Assembly (NCBI GenBank): GCA_944390495.1
Contig: CALXQE010000053.1
Location: forward strand, 1-34,358
Source of the DNA: an uncultured Clostridia bacterium
GTDB lineage: Bacteria; Bacillota; Clostridia; UBA1381
Direction: 5' to 3'
Length of the DNA stretch: 34,358 nt
Below the pieces are notes generated by a model that had not been told where the DNA came from, did no database searches, and saw only the letters and a program-made list of their open reading frames with translations. This document shows positions 1 to 8,324 of the stretch, in pieces. Position numbers and translations under genes: made by a program. Numbering within the stretch: position 1 is the first letter of the stretch; every line of letters starts with the position of its first letter.

Positions 1-823
1 CCTTTACAATATCTTCATCATCAATAACAAGCATACAATCACCCTTTGGTGAAATTGCATTTTTAAAACTTTCTGCACTGTCTGCTTTAGATTTCTTTTC
101 AATAAGAAATTCTGTACAATATCTGAATTTTATATCATCGGTCTTTATGCTTTCCTGTGATATAGTATTTTTAGCAGGTTCATCTGACGTTTCTTTTTCT
201 ATTATACTTTCGTTTTTTAGATAATATAGTGCACCCTCAAGAACATACATCCAGCCCTGTCCGCCTGCGTCCACAACATTTGCCTGTTTTAAAGCCGGCA
301 ACATATCAGTGGTCTTTTTAAGTGCCTTATTACCTCTTGTAACTGCTCCTTCAACCACCTTTACAATATCTTGTTCCTTCACCATCTGTGCACCAGTTGC
401 CGATTCCCTTGCAACTGTCAATATTGTGCCTTCCGTAGGCTTCATAACAGCTTTATATGCCGCATCAGAACCGTTTTTAAGTGCAGCTGAAAGCTCTTCT
501 GTGCTGCATTCTTCTTTTCCCTTTAAACTCTTTGAAATACCTCTGAAAAGCTGCGACAAAATAACACCTGAGTTACCCCTTGCACCTCTTAATGTAGAAA
601 AAGCTGCCGCTTCTGCAATTTTTGATAATGGCTGCTTTGGATTATTTTTAAGTTCCTGTGCCATTGCTCCTACTGTAAGTGACATATTAGTACCGGTATC
701 ACCGTCAGGCACCGGAAATACGTTAAGGTCATCAACCTTCTTTTTATTATTATAAAGATTATTTGCACCGCTTATAATCATATATGCAAATACTTCACCG
801 CTGAGTCTTTCTATTTTAATCAC
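1..823 (-). CDS. fakA: DhaL/DegV-type fatty acid kinase-like protein (YloV/FakA family), 3' end missing
   Basis: Open reading frame on the minus strand that runs off the left edge; about 274 codons are present without a stop. Near the N terminus it reads NVFPVPDGDTGTNM, the nucleotide/Mg-binding motif of DhaL (DAK2) domains, followed by TLRGARGNSGVILSQ and later DAGGQGW, all hallmarks of YloV/FakA. FakA phosphorylates fatty acids bound to FakB and feeds them to phospholipid synthesis; members of unknown substrate are also common. The start is GTG (821-823) just behind GCGAGG, because the only upstream in-frame region is closed and the residues after the GTG match the family N terminus. It follows the Asp23-family gene by ten bases, the usual yloU-yloV pair. 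The C-terminal half lies outside the window. Confidence 0.88.
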   Translation of the reverse strand, partial: MIKIERLSGEVFAYMIISGANNLYNNKKKVDDLNVFPVPDGDTGTNMSLTVGAMAQELKNNPKQPLSKIAEAAAFSTLRGARGNSGVILSQLFRGISKSLKGKEECSTEELSAALKNGSDAAYKAVMKPTEGTILTVARESATGAQMVKEQDIVKVVEGAVTRGNKALKKTTDMLPALKQANVVDAGGQGWMYVLEGALYYLKNESIIEKETSDEPAKNTISQESIKTDDIKFRYCTEFLIEKKSKADSAESFKNAISPKGDCMLVIDDEDIVK

Positions 824-833
824 CCCTCGCAAA

Positions 834-1187
834 TTAATCTATACGAACGCCTTCCACTTTTACGTTCACTCTGCTCACCTTTATACCAATAGCATTTTCT
901 ATTGTGTACCTTACTCTGTTTACTATACTTTTACATGCTGTATTTATATTTATTCCGTATTCAACAATCAAATGAATATCTATAACTACTCCGCCGTCTT
1001 TAATTTCCACGTTAATACCCTTTGACATATTGTCAGGCTTTAATAAATTTACAAAACCATCTTTTTTATTTCTCGAAGCCATTCCTACAACTCCGTAACA
1101 CTTTGTTGCCACAGCTCCTGCAATATCTGAAATAACATTATTTGAAATTGAAACTTCTCCTAAATCTGAACCTGTTTTAAGTACCAT
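834..1187 (-). CDS. yloU: Asp23/Gls24 family protein (YloU-like)
   Basis: 117-aa protein of the Asp23/Gls24 envelope-stress family. The sequence shows the typical pattern: an N-terminal stretch beginning ISNNVISDIAGAVATKCYGV, a central GVVIDIHLIVEYGININ strand region, and the C-terminal VNVKVEGVRID ending. The length agrees with YloU-type members. Its role is not established; family members are small cytoplasmic or membrane-anchored proteins linked to envelope stress, and YloU is almost always encoded directly before the YloV kinase-like protein, as here. ATG start at 1185-1187, with AAAGGA a little far upstream and a closer AGGAT. No convincing -35/-10 was found for it in the 158-base divergent spacer. 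Confidence 0.85.
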   Translation of the reverse strand: MVLKTGSDLGEVSISNNVISDIAGAVATKCYGVVGMASRNKKDGFVNLLKPDNMSKGINVEIKDGGVVIDIHLIVEYGININTACKSIVNRVRYTIENAIGIKVSRVNVKVEGVRID

Positions 1188-1285
1188 ATCCTAATTCATT
1201 CCTTTCTTCTGTCAAATAACTACTCTATATTTATTTTACTATATTTTTATAAAATAGTCCATAGATAAATTAATTTTTTTACACC

Positions 1286-1314
1286 TTGCATTACTTTTAA
1301 ATCCATTATATAAT
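1286..1314 (+). promoter_or_regulatory. Sigma-A-type promoter of the tyrosine recombinase gene
   Basis: TTGCAT (1286-1291), a 17-base spacer, then a perfect TATAAT (1309-1314). The recombinase ATG is 31 bases downstream of the -10, with GGAG at 1333-1336. The spacing and the match make this a good housekeeping-sigma promoter. Confidence 0.75.
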
Positions 1315-1345
1315 GTTACCATAAAATGAATCGGAGATGTAAATT

Positions 1346-2392
1346 ATGAGTAAATATTCTAAACTAATGCAGTTTCTTAAAAATATGCCTGATTTTGTAT
1401 TTGACTATCTTGCAGTCGCATACAACGGTGACAGTATTAATACACAAATAGGATACGGTATGGATATTAAAGTTTTTTTAGAATATTTAAAAAAATATAA
1501 ATTCCGTGAAATTGAAAATATCGAAGATTTCACTCCTGGGCACATGGAAGAAGTAACACTTCGTGATCTTAATACTTTTACTGCATATTTAAGGGAATAC
1601 GAAACGGAAATTACTACACTTGACGGCAAAAAAATAAAACGTATCAGAAAAAATGATACCCTTGGTATTAACAGAAAATTATCAGGAGTTCGAGGACTGT
1701 TTTCATATCTTTATAAAAACGACTTAATTTCACAAAATGTAACAGACAAAGTTGACTTTAAAAAGGTTCATCAGAAAATGAAACGTCCCCTTACTACACA
1801 GGAAACAATTAAACTTCTTGATGTCATATATAACGGTGAAAGGTATTATGAAGGAAGAGATCTTGCCGAATACGAAAACAGAAAACAGCGTGACATTGCA
1901 CTTTTTACAGCATATCTCGGTACAGGCTGCCGTGTAAGTGAACTTGTGAACATTGATATTAAAGATGTAAGTTTTGAAACTTCATCATTTATTGTAAAAC
2001 GTAAAGGCGGTGATGAACAGGAAATTTTTATGCCTGTCCAAGTTGAAAACGAACTGCTTTTATATATGGAAGAACGTATAAAAAATGAAAATGCTAAAGA
2101 TGACGCTGTATTTATAAGTCGACTCGGAAAAAGAATGAGCGCACAGGCAGTAGAGAAGTTATTAAAAAAATACTGTCTGACCGTCGGAATAACAGACAGC
2201 GATAAAACACGTCCCCATGCACTTCGCCGTACATTTGCCTGTAATCTCATAGCAGACGGAGTTGACATTAAAATGGTTGCAGAACTTATGGGACACAAAA
2301 ACATTGAAGTAACACATAAATACTACACACAGTATGCCACTGAAAAACGAAAAGAAGTTATGCACAACTTTAACATACAAGGTTCAAGATAA
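1346..2392 (+). CDS. Tyrosine recombinase / site-specific integrase (XerC/D-like)
   Basis: 348-aa tyrosine recombinase. An N-terminal SAM-like core-binding domain (about residues 15-130) is followed by a catalytic domain with the expected residues: Arg196 in TGCRVSELV, Lys in the beta-hairpin VKRKGGDEQ (about 218-220), His291 and Arg294 in HALRRTFA, His317 in LMGHKNI, and nucleophile Tyr326 in THKYYTQY. It cuts and rejoins DNA at short sites. It is somewhat longer than XerC/XerD (about 300 aa), with an insertion near residues 165-180. It stands alone with its own promoter and terminator; no excisionase, phage genes or direct repeats are visible nearby, so a chromosomal Xer-like role or an integrase relic are both possible. 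ATG start with GGAG nine bases upstream. Confidence 0.9.
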   Translation: MSKYSKLMQFLKNMPDFVFDYLAVAYNGDSINTQIGYGMDIKVFLEYLKKYKFREIENIEDFTPGHMEEVTLRDLNTFTAYLREYETEITTLDGKKIKRIRKNDTLGINRKLSGVRGLFSYLYKNDLISQNVTDKVDFKKVHQKMKRPLTTQETIKLLDVIYNGERYYEGRDLAEYENRKQRDIALFTAYLGTGCRVSELVNIDIKDVSFETSSFIVKRKGGDEQEIFMPVQVENELLLYMEERIKNENAKDDAVFISRLGKRMSAQAVEKLLKKYCLTVGITDSDKTRPHALRRTFACNLIADGVDIKMVAELMGHKNIEVTHKYYTQYATEKRKEVMHNFNIQGSR

Positions 2393-2395
2393 TAT

Positions 2396-2430
2396 AAAAA
2401 AGATAACTCATACTATGAGTTATCTTTTTA
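2396..2430. terminator. Bidirectional intrinsic terminator between convergent genes
   Basis: Perfect 11-bp inverted repeat AGATAACTCAT (2401-2411) / ATGAGTTATCT (2415-2425) with a 3-base loop. It is preceded by AAAAA and followed by TTTTT, so it can terminate on both strands. It sits just after the recombinase stop and overlaps the stop codon of the convergent membrane-protein gene. Confidence 0.85.
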
Positions 2431-3004
2431 AATTATTAATTATTCTCTTTACTATACTATCCTTACCAAATATCTCAGACTGCTTCTCCACATACCATAA
2501 GTCCTCACTATCTACTTCTTTTACTGAAATAACTGTATCTATAATCATTACAGATGCTACAATAACAGTAAGTATGTACAATGCAATCGGTTTTAAACCC
2601 ATTACCAATCCCATAGAAATAGGTGCTATAAGCTTCACCTGAAGTACAGAAAGAGTTCCAAATGCCATTGCAGCTATTATACAAACACGACCTTTTATAT
2701 TAAGCGGCCAACCCGTATAATCCCACCATCTTTTGCCAAAAAGAGTTTCCAAAAACCATGATACGAAATATTCTATCGCACTTGTAGTTATCATTCCCAC
2801 AAGAAACAACACAAATGTATTATTTATATTCTTAAAAAATAACCACACTACCATAGCACCAACACCATATATAGGGCAAAAGCATGTACTTAAAAAGCCG
2901 CTGTTTACAAATTTTCTTTGCTGCAGTGTATAATACAAGCTTTCATAGGCCCAACCTATAAAACTGTAAATTGCAAAACACAGAAAATAACGGCATAACA
3001 TCAT
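2420..3004 (-). CDS. Putative ABC transporter permease-type membrane protein (CmpB/DUF1113-like)
   Basis: About 194-aa integral membrane protein with about five hydrophobic segments. The N-terminal motif YSFIGWAYESLYYTLQQRKF and the later FLETLFGKRWWDYTGWPLN are characteristic of the Firmicutes 'putative ABC transporter type IV' (CmpB, formerly DUF1113) family. No transport activity is proven for the family and no ATPase is encoded nearby. I place the start at the ATG at 3002-3004, because GGGGG (3014-3018) sits nine bases upstream; an in-frame TTG at 3011-3013 would leave no spacer, and a second ATG follows directly. The HD-domain gene ends only 17 bases upstream, so the two are surely cotranscribed. 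Pairing of these two families is, from memory, common in Clostridia. Confidence 0.78.
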   Translation of the reverse strand: MMLCRYFLCFAIYSFIGWAYESLYYTLQQRKFVNSGFLSTCFCPIYGVGAMVVWLFFKNINNTFVLFLVGMITTSAIEYFVSWFLETLFGKRWWDYTGWPLNIKGRVCIIAAMAFGTLSVLQVKLIAPISMGLVMGLKPIALYILTVIVASVMIIDTVISVKEVDSEDLWYVEKQSEIFGKDSIVKRIINNLKR

Positions 3005-3021
3005 ATTCAACAACCCCCTTG

Positions 3022-3531
3022 TTAAATAGCTTTTATCACACTGTATAATTCTAAACAGTTACCTGCCTTTCTTCTATTGATTCTATTATAAGCATTATTT
3101 CTTTTAAATGTTTCATACAATGAACAGTATTTATCCACCAAACATACTATCCATGACTCACGTGTTTTAGGAGGCATAATCGTAAGCGGAAACATGTGAT
3201 TTTTTATAATATCACGTTCAGTATCTGTCAGACTAAAATCCTTTTCTGCATTTAATAAAGCTGCTGTCGGATGAGTAAAACCATGTATTTTTCTTTCCTT
3301 CTTACCGTCATGCCAATCATACAAAAAATAATCATGAAGAAGAGCTCCTCTTATAAGATCAGTCTTCTTGTACTTAATTCCCATAAACTCAGCAAAACGT
3401 ATGCTATAATATGCAACAGCTACTGTATGCTTAAGACAGCTTGTATCACCATGTTGTATAAAGCTTTCCATTCTTCTAAGCTTTGACTGCTCTGATAATT
3501 CCTTTAAACAACGGATAACTGGATGTTTCAT
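3022..3531 (-). CDS. HD-domain phosphohydrolase-like protein
   Basis: 169-aa HD-domain protein. Metal-ligand candidates are His35 (LKHTVAV), His66-Asp67 (ALLHDYFLYDW), His87 (GFTHPTA), His112 (KNHMFPL) and Asp133 (CLVDKY), the order expected for HD hydrolases. Substrate unknown; related HD proteins act on nucleotides or other phosphorylated compounds. ATG at 3529-3531 has AAAGGCGG nine bases upstream and a fully consensus promoter (3565-3593) in front. First gene of a two-gene operon with the CmpB-like membrane protein, which suggests that both work in one process at the membrane; this is inference from context. Confidence 0.82.
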   Translation of the reverse strand: MKHPVIRCLKELSEQSKLRRMESFIQHGDTSCLKHTVAVAYYSIRFAEFMGIKYKKTDLIRGALLHDYFLYDWHDGKKERKIHGFTHPTAALLNAEKDFSLTDTERDIIKNHMFPLTIMPPKTRESWIVCLVDKYCSLYETFKRNNAYNRINRRKAGNCLELYSVIKAI

Positions 3532-3564
3532 TAATCATACCGCCTTTTTATATTTTATACTTAC

Positions 3565-3593
3565 ATTATAATAACACACTCGTAATATGTCAA
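3565..3593 (-). promoter_or_regulatory. Consensus sigma-A promoter of the HD/CmpB-like operon
   Basis: On the minus strand TTGACA (plus 3588-3593), 17 bases, TATAAT (plus 3565-3570). Both hexamers match consensus exactly with ideal spacing, and the ATG lies about 34 bases downstream of the -10. Confidence 0.85.
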
Positions 3594-3668
3594 CATATTT
3601 AACACGTAATTTATTTATTTTTAATAATTCTTAACCCTTAGTAAAGAAACTTAAAACAAAGTAAAATC

Positions 3669-3693
3669 AGGGACACTAAATTTTAGTGTCCCT
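3669..3693 (-). terminator. Probable intrinsic terminator after the MBL/beta-CASP gene
   Basis: Inverted repeat AGGGACACTA / TAGTGTCCCT with a 5-base loop; the arms can extend to 12 bp. It lies six bases after the stop of the metallo-beta-lactamase gene. The T-tract on the minus strand is modest (GATTTTACTTT), so termination strength is uncertain. Confidence 0.65.
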
Positions 3694-3698
3694 TTCGC

Positions 3699-5306
3699 TT
3701 ATCTTTTCCATTTTTCGCTTAATCTGTCTATTTCCTCTGCAAATTTTGCCAAATCCTTATTTGCCATTCCTTCACAGCCCCTTGCAACAGCAAGTAATCT
3801 TTCAGCTGCTTCAACAAGTCTTGCAAATACTGTCCTTGCACGTTTTGTAGGTTTCTTCCTTTCTTTGCGTATTCCATAAGTCTGTACAATTACTTTTCCT
3901 GTCATTAAATCATAACATGTACCGCTGTAAGGTGCAAGTGCATTATAATCATACTCATTTCTTAAACACTCTGTAAAATCATCACAGCTTTTTTCTTCAC
4001 CATGATTTACAAAAACTGTATCTGGTTTTTTACTAAAGGTTTTAAGCCAATTTATCAGTCCGTTTTTGTCGGCATGTCCGCTTATACCCTCAAGGAATTT
4101 AATTTTTGCATTAACCTGTATTTCTTCTCCAAACATCTTAACAGATGTCGCACCGTCACATAGTTTTCTTCCAAGTGTACCTTCCGCCTGATAGCCAACA
4201 AACAAAATCTCACATTCAGGACGCCATAAATTATGCTTTAAATGATGTCGTATTCTTCCTGCTTCACACATTCCGCTTGATGATATTATAACCTTTGGTT
4301 TTTCATCAAAATTTATAGCCACTGATTCATCGGTTGAAACAGAAAGTTTAATTCCCGGAAATACAAGTGGATTAATTCCATTATCAACTAATTCCTTTGT
4401 TTCACTGTCAAGACATTCATTATCACATTGTAAAAACACCGCTGTTGCCTCATTAGCAAGGGGACTGTCTACATACACCGGGAATTCACCATGTCCCTTT
4501 ACAAGATCCCTTTCCTTTATTTGTCTTATAAAATACAACAGTTCCTGCGTACGTCCCACCGCAAACGATGGAATAACCACATTACCGCCCATATCAAATG
4601 TTTCCTGTATTTCCTTTGCTAATACATCAACATAGTCAGGTACTTCATCGTGGAGTCTGTTTCCATAAGTAGATTCTATAACAAGGTAATCCGCAAAACC
4701 TGTATCTGTCATAGGAATTGGGTCTTTAATTATAGGCTGATTAATATTACCTACATCACCGCTGAAAACAATTTTTTTCGTAACTCCCTCTTCTGTTATC
4801 CAAATCTCAATACTCGAAGAACCTAAGAGATGTCCTATATCGTGAAAACGTATATCTACATTTTCAAGTATTGGTATCCTTTGATTATACTTACAGCTTC
4901 TGAATTTTTGCAAAACGCCGCTTACATCGTCCATATCATATATAGGAACATATTCTTCCCTTCCCGCACGGCGTGCCTTTTTATTACGCCACTTTGCTTC
5001 ACTTTCCTGTATATGTGCACTATCAGGAAGCATTATTTCACATAAATTTGTCGTTTCAATCGTTGCATATACTCGACCTTGAAAACCATTTTTATATAAA
5101 AGCGGTAAGTTACCGGAGTGGTCAATATGTGCATGAGTTAAAAGTACACAATCTATTTCAGCAGGATTTACGGGTAATTCCTGATTTTCAAATATATCCT
5201 CACCCTGCTCCATTCCGCAATCTATCATAATATGTCTGCCATTTGTTTCTATTACAGTACAGCTGCCTGTAACTTCATGTGCAGCACCTAAAAAAGTTAT
5301 CTTCAT
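3699..5306 (-). CDS. MBL-fold/beta-CASP RNA metallo-hydrolase (CPSF-like, YSH1-type)
   Basis: 535-aa metallo-beta-lactamase with a beta-CASP domain. Zinc motif HAHIDHSG (His58, His60, Asp62, His63), a further ligand region HDIGHLLGSSS, GDVGN, then the beta-CASP segment with VIPSFAVGRTQELLY and ISSSGMCEAGRIRHHL, and the C-terminal RMMBL motif GISGHADKNGL plus VNHGEE. This set defines bacterial CPSF73-like proteins, which are predicted or proven RNA endo/exonucleases. A basic, helical C-terminal extension of about 60 residues (from RKERKKPTKRAR onward) follows the standard core and may aid RNA or partner binding. ATG at 5304-5306 with AAGGGGG seven bases upstream. Transcribed alone; flanked by terminators on both sides. 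Confidence 0.9.
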   Translation of the reverse strand: MKITFLGAAHEVTGSCTVIETNGRHIMIDCGMEQGEDIFENQELPVNPAEIDCVLLTHAHIDHSGNLPLLYKNGFQGRVYATIETTNLCEIMLPDSAHIQESEAKWRNKKARRAGREEYVPIYDMDDVSGVLQKFRSCKYNQRIPILENVDIRFHDIGHLLGSSSIEIWITEEGVTKKIVFSGDVGNINQPIIKDPIPMTDTGFADYLVIESTYGNRLHDEVPDYVDVLAKEIQETFDMGGNVVIPSFAVGRTQELLYFIRQIKERDLVKGHGEFPVYVDSPLANEATAVFLQCDNECLDSETKELVDNGINPLVFPGIKLSVSTDESVAINFDEKPKVIISSSGMCEAGRIRHHLKHNLWRPECEILFVGYQAEGTLGRKLCDGATSVKMFGEEIQVNAKIKFLEGISGHADKNGLINWLKTFSKKPDTVFVNHGEEKSCDDFTECLRNEYDYNALAPYSGTCYDLMTGKVIVQTYGIRKERKKPTKRARTVFARLVEAAERLLAVARGCEGMANKDLAKFAEEIDRLSEKWKR

Positions 5307-5338
5307 AGGATTACCCCCTTATAAAGCTATTCACTTTA

Positions 5339-5368
5339 TATATACCCATTTTTTTTAGTAAATAACAA
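5339..5368 (-). promoter_or_regulatory. Possible promoter of the MBL/beta-CASP gene
   Basis: On the minus strand TTGTTA (plus 5363-5368), 18 bases, TATATA (plus 5339-5344). The -35 overlaps the T-tract of the pheT terminator. The match is imperfect; it is inferred mainly because the gene lies behind a terminator and needs a promoter here. Confidence 0.4.
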
Positions 5369-5400
5369 AAAAATACCGCTCCTTTAAAGGAACGGTATTT
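5365..5400 (-). terminator. Intrinsic terminator of the pheS-pheT operon
   Basis: On the minus strand the stem AAATACCG...CGGTATTT (plus 5371-5400) encloses a second palindrome, TCCTTTAAAGGA, and is followed by seven T residues. It starts four bases after the pheT stop. A strong rho-independent terminator. Confidence 0.92.
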
Positions 5401-5403
5401 TTG

Positions 5404-7791
5404 TTATCTAAGCTGTGCTCCTAATTGATTTTCAAGATTCTTTACAACCTTGTCAAATACTTTCTGCACTTCTTCACCTGTTAAGCTTCTGTCTGAAGCT
5501 CTATAAACTGCTGAATACGCAACGCTCTTCTTACCTTCTGGTATCTGCTCACCCTCGTATACGTCAAATAATTGAACACTTTCAATCATCTTACCTGATG
5601 CTTTTTTGATTATTTCTTCAATTTCTGCAACAGGTACGTTTTTATCAACAAGCATAGCTATATCTCTTGTAACAGCCGGATATTTTGGCAGTTCTTTAAA
5701 TTTAACATCTGTATTAATATTAAGGAATATATTTTCAAAATCAAGTTCACCAATATATACAGGTGTTTCAATACCAAACTTTCTTCCAACTGCCGGATGA
5801 ATCTCTCCGATAATACCAAGCACTTTGCCACCGACGCTTATTTTTGCACATCTTCCCGGATGGAATGTCGAATTATTTGTAACAGCTTCGTACTTTACAT
5901 TTTCCACATGAAGATTTGCAAAAAGACTTTCACATATACCTTTAATATCATAAAAATCAACCTTATCGCCATACATACCCATTGTAATTTTAACAGGTTC
6001 AGATGGAAGTTCTCCTTCTTTTTCTGACGGGATAAATATTTTGCCTACTTCGTATAGTCTTGCACTTGCATTTCTGTAATTATAGTTTCTTGCAAGAATA
6101 TCAAGCATACTTGCAATAGTAGTTGTACGCATTACAGATGTATCTTCACCAAGTGGATTTGAAATCTTAACTACATTTCTCAAATTGCTGTCTGACGGAA
6201 TATTAAGCTTATCAAATATTGACGGACTTGTAAATGTATATGTGTAAATTTCATACATACCCTGTGCATTAAGAAGTTCATTTACTTCATCCTGCATCTG
6301 CTGACGTTCAGTTTTCTTACCACATGTTGCTTCACCTGAAAGAAGTGTTACCGGTATCTTGTCATATCCGTAAAAACGTGCCACTTCCTCTGCTATATCA
6401 GCTTCACCCTCAAGGTCAGGTCTAAACGACGGCGGTGTAACAGTCATATTTTCAAGATCTGTCTTTATGCCAAGTGCATCAAAATACTTAACCATTTCCT
6501 CGGTAGGAATATCTGTACCTAAAAATGCGTTAATTTTTTCAGGTCTAAACGGAAGTGTTTCCATATCCTTTACGTTGCCCATTACGTCAATCATTCCGCC
6601 CACGTTTTCGCCGCAGCCAAGCTGTTCAACAAGCTGACATGCTCTTTCTACTGCCGGAACTGTATTATTATAATCAAGACCTTTTTCATATCTTGAAGAT
6701 GATTCTGTTCTAAGTCCAACTCTTTGTGCAGTAAGTCTTACTGACGCACCGTCAAATGTTGCTGACTCAAATATAACGGTTGTTGTATCTTCCTTAACTT
6801 CACTGTTAAATCCGCCCATTACACCGGCAATTGCAACCGCTCTTTTACCGTCTGCAATTACAAGGTCATCTGCTGTAAGCTCTCTGTCCTGTTCATCAAG
6901 AGTCTTTATAACTTCACCCTCTGATGCACGTCTTACAATAATTTTCTTGTCCTGTAAATCTCTAAGATCGAATGCGTGCATAGGCTGACCGTATTCAAGA
7001 AGTACATAGTTTGTAATATCGACTATGTTGTTAATCGGTCTTACACCGCATGCACGAAGTCTTTCCTGCATCCATGACGGTGACGGACCTATTTTCACGT
7101 TTTTAACCATTCTTGCACAGTAACGCTTACACTTATCCTTGTCCTGTACTTCAACACTTATTGTATCAGCTATATTTTCATCATTTTCAGTAAATTTAAC
7201 TTCAGGAATAGTAAACTTTTTATTAAATGACGCTGCTGTTTCCCTTGCAAGTCCTATAATACTGAAACAATCAGGTCTGTTTGATGTGATTTCAAACTCG
7301 ACAACTGTTTCATTCATTCCGAATAAATCCTTTATGTCTGTGCCTATTTCAGTATCTTCAGGAAGAATAAGTATTCCGTATTCAGGTTCATATCCAAGCA
7401 TATCCTCTGTTATACCAAGTTCATCATGAGAACATAGCATACCGTATGATTCAACACCTCTTAGCTTACCCTTCTTTATTTTAATACCACCGGGAAGTTT
7501 TGCACCAACAAGTGCAACCGGTACAATTATACCTTCCTTAACATTAGGTGCACCGCATACAATCTGTAAAACTTCACCCGTGCCTGCGTCAACGGTACAT
7601 ACATGAAGATGGTCGCTGTCAGGATGATCTTCACATGTAAGCACCTTTCCAGCAACAACATTCTCTACATTTTCACCCATGTTCTCATAGCCCTCAACCT
7701 TAGAGCCTGTCATAGTAAGTTTGTCGGAATATTCCTTCGGTGTAACGTCTATATCCATATAGTCGCTAAGCCAACTCATTGGTAAATTCAT
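5404..7791 (-). CDS. pheT: Phenylalanine--tRNA ligase beta subunit
   Basis: 795-aa beta subunit of the (alpha-beta)2 phenylalanyl-tRNA synthetase, normal length for bacteria. It begins MNLPMSWLSDYMDID and carries an EMAP-II-like tRNA-binding domain (about residues 40-150, with VVAGKVLTCEDHPDSDHL), the B3/B4 editing domain (about 205-390), the B5 domain (about 400-475), the catalytic-like core, and a C-terminal anticodon-binding FDX-ACB domain (about 702-795, starting near KELPKYPAVTRDIAMLVD). It charges tRNA-Phe together with PheS and hydrolyses mischarged Tyr-tRNA. The ATG overlaps the TAA of the upstream kinase-like gene by one base (TAATG), so translation is probably coupled. Expression is under the upstream T-box. 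Confidence 0.97.
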   Translation of the reverse strand: MNLPMSWLSDYMDIDVTPKEYSDKLTMTGSKVEGYENMGENVENVVAGKVLTCEDHPDSDHLHVCTVDAGTGEVLQIVCGAPNVKEGIIVPVALVGAKLPGGIKIKKGKLRGVESYGMLCSHDELGITEDMLGYEPEYGILILPEDTEIGTDIKDLFGMNETVVEFEITSNRPDCFSIIGLARETAASFNKKFTIPEVKFTENDENIADTISVEVQDKDKCKRYCARMVKNVKIGPSPSWMQERLRACGVRPINNIVDITNYVLLEYGQPMHAFDLRDLQDKKIIVRRASEGEVIKTLDEQDRELTADDLVIADGKRAVAIAGVMGGFNSEVKEDTTTVIFESATFDGASVRLTAQRVGLRTESSSRYEKGLDYNNTVPAVERACQLVEQLGCGENVGGMIDVMGNVKDMETLPFRPEKINAFLGTDIPTEEMVKYFDALGIKTDLENMTVTPPSFRPDLEGEADIAEEVARFYGYDKIPVTLLSGEATCGKKTERQQMQDEVNELLNAQGMYEIYTYTFTSPSIFDKLNIPSDSNLRNVVKISNPLGEDTSVMRTTTIASMLDILARNYNYRNASARLYEVGKIFIPSEKEGELPSEPVKITMGMYGDKVDFYDIKGICESLFANLHVENVKYEAVTNNSTFHPGRCAKISVGGKVLGIIGEIHPAVGRKFGIETPVYIGELDFENIFLNINTDVKFKELPKYPAVTRDIAMLVDKNVPVAEIEEIIKKASGKMIESVQLFDVYEGEQIPEGKKSVAYSAVYRASDRSLTGEEVQKVFDKVVKNLENQLGAQLR

Positions 7792-8324
7792 TATATTTCA
7801 TTCCTTTCAATTCTTTCGATAAAGCGATTTACGTCTTTTCTTTTTCTAAAAATATATATCTTCTTATCTGTGCCGAACTTCTTTTTTGCAAAAAATAACT
7901 CTTCATATATTTTTCTGCGTTTTTTTCGGCAGTCATAAACTACCCACTTTAAAAATTCTAAGTCCAGCTTTTCTTTGCATCCTTCACCCATGTCAGGACG
8001 CGTTTTTCCGTTATACATTATTCTGCGCTTTATAACTCTATAAAGACACAAAAACCTATTGAAATCAAGAAAAATTATTGTATCAGCCTTTTCCATACGT
8101 TCTTTATAGAGCACGGCTCTGTACGAACCTTCCACAATCCACCTGTCACGTTTTAATATTGGTGTCAGCAAATTTATCTTATGCTCGTTGCTGCTTTCAA
8201 CCCAACCCGGCAGCCAATGAAGTGCGTCCATATATGTTGGTTCTATACCAAGTAAGTTCCCAATTTGACGTGCAAGTGTGCTTTTGCCGCAGCCGCAAAA
8301 GCCTACTATCATTATTCTGTCCAT
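7791..8324 (-). CDS. Small P-loop kinase-like protein (FlaR/topology-modulation family) inserted between pheS and pheT
   Basis: 177-aa P-loop NTPase. The N terminus [20 protein letters not shown] is a Walker A (GxxxxGKS), followed by the phrase YMDALHWLPGW and later DRWIVEGSYRAVLYKERM and ADTIIFLDFNRFLCLYRVIKR. This is the layout of adenylate-kinase-like proteins annotated as 'DNA topology modulation protein FlaR'; the true substrate of the family is not known to me, and a small-molecule kinase is most likely. The C terminus is rich in Lys/Arg. It overlaps the stop of pheS and the start of pheT by single TAATG junctions, so it is fully embedded in the T-box-controlled operon. That is unusual, because pheS and pheT are normally adjacent. 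Confidence 0.82.
   Translation of the reverse strand: MDRIMIVGFCGCGKSTLARQIGNLLGIEPTYMDALHWLPGWVESSNEHKINLLTPILKRDRWIVEGSYRAVLYKERMEKADTIIFLDFNRFLCLYRVIKRRIMYNGKTRPDMGEGCKEKLDLEFLKWVVYDCRKKRRKIYEELFFAKKKFGTDKKIYIFRKRKDVNRFIERIERNEI

Noticed and set aside
309..755. 148-codon plus-strand frame
   Set aside because: Antisense shadow of the YloV/FakA-like gene, whose motifs are unmistakable on the minus strand.
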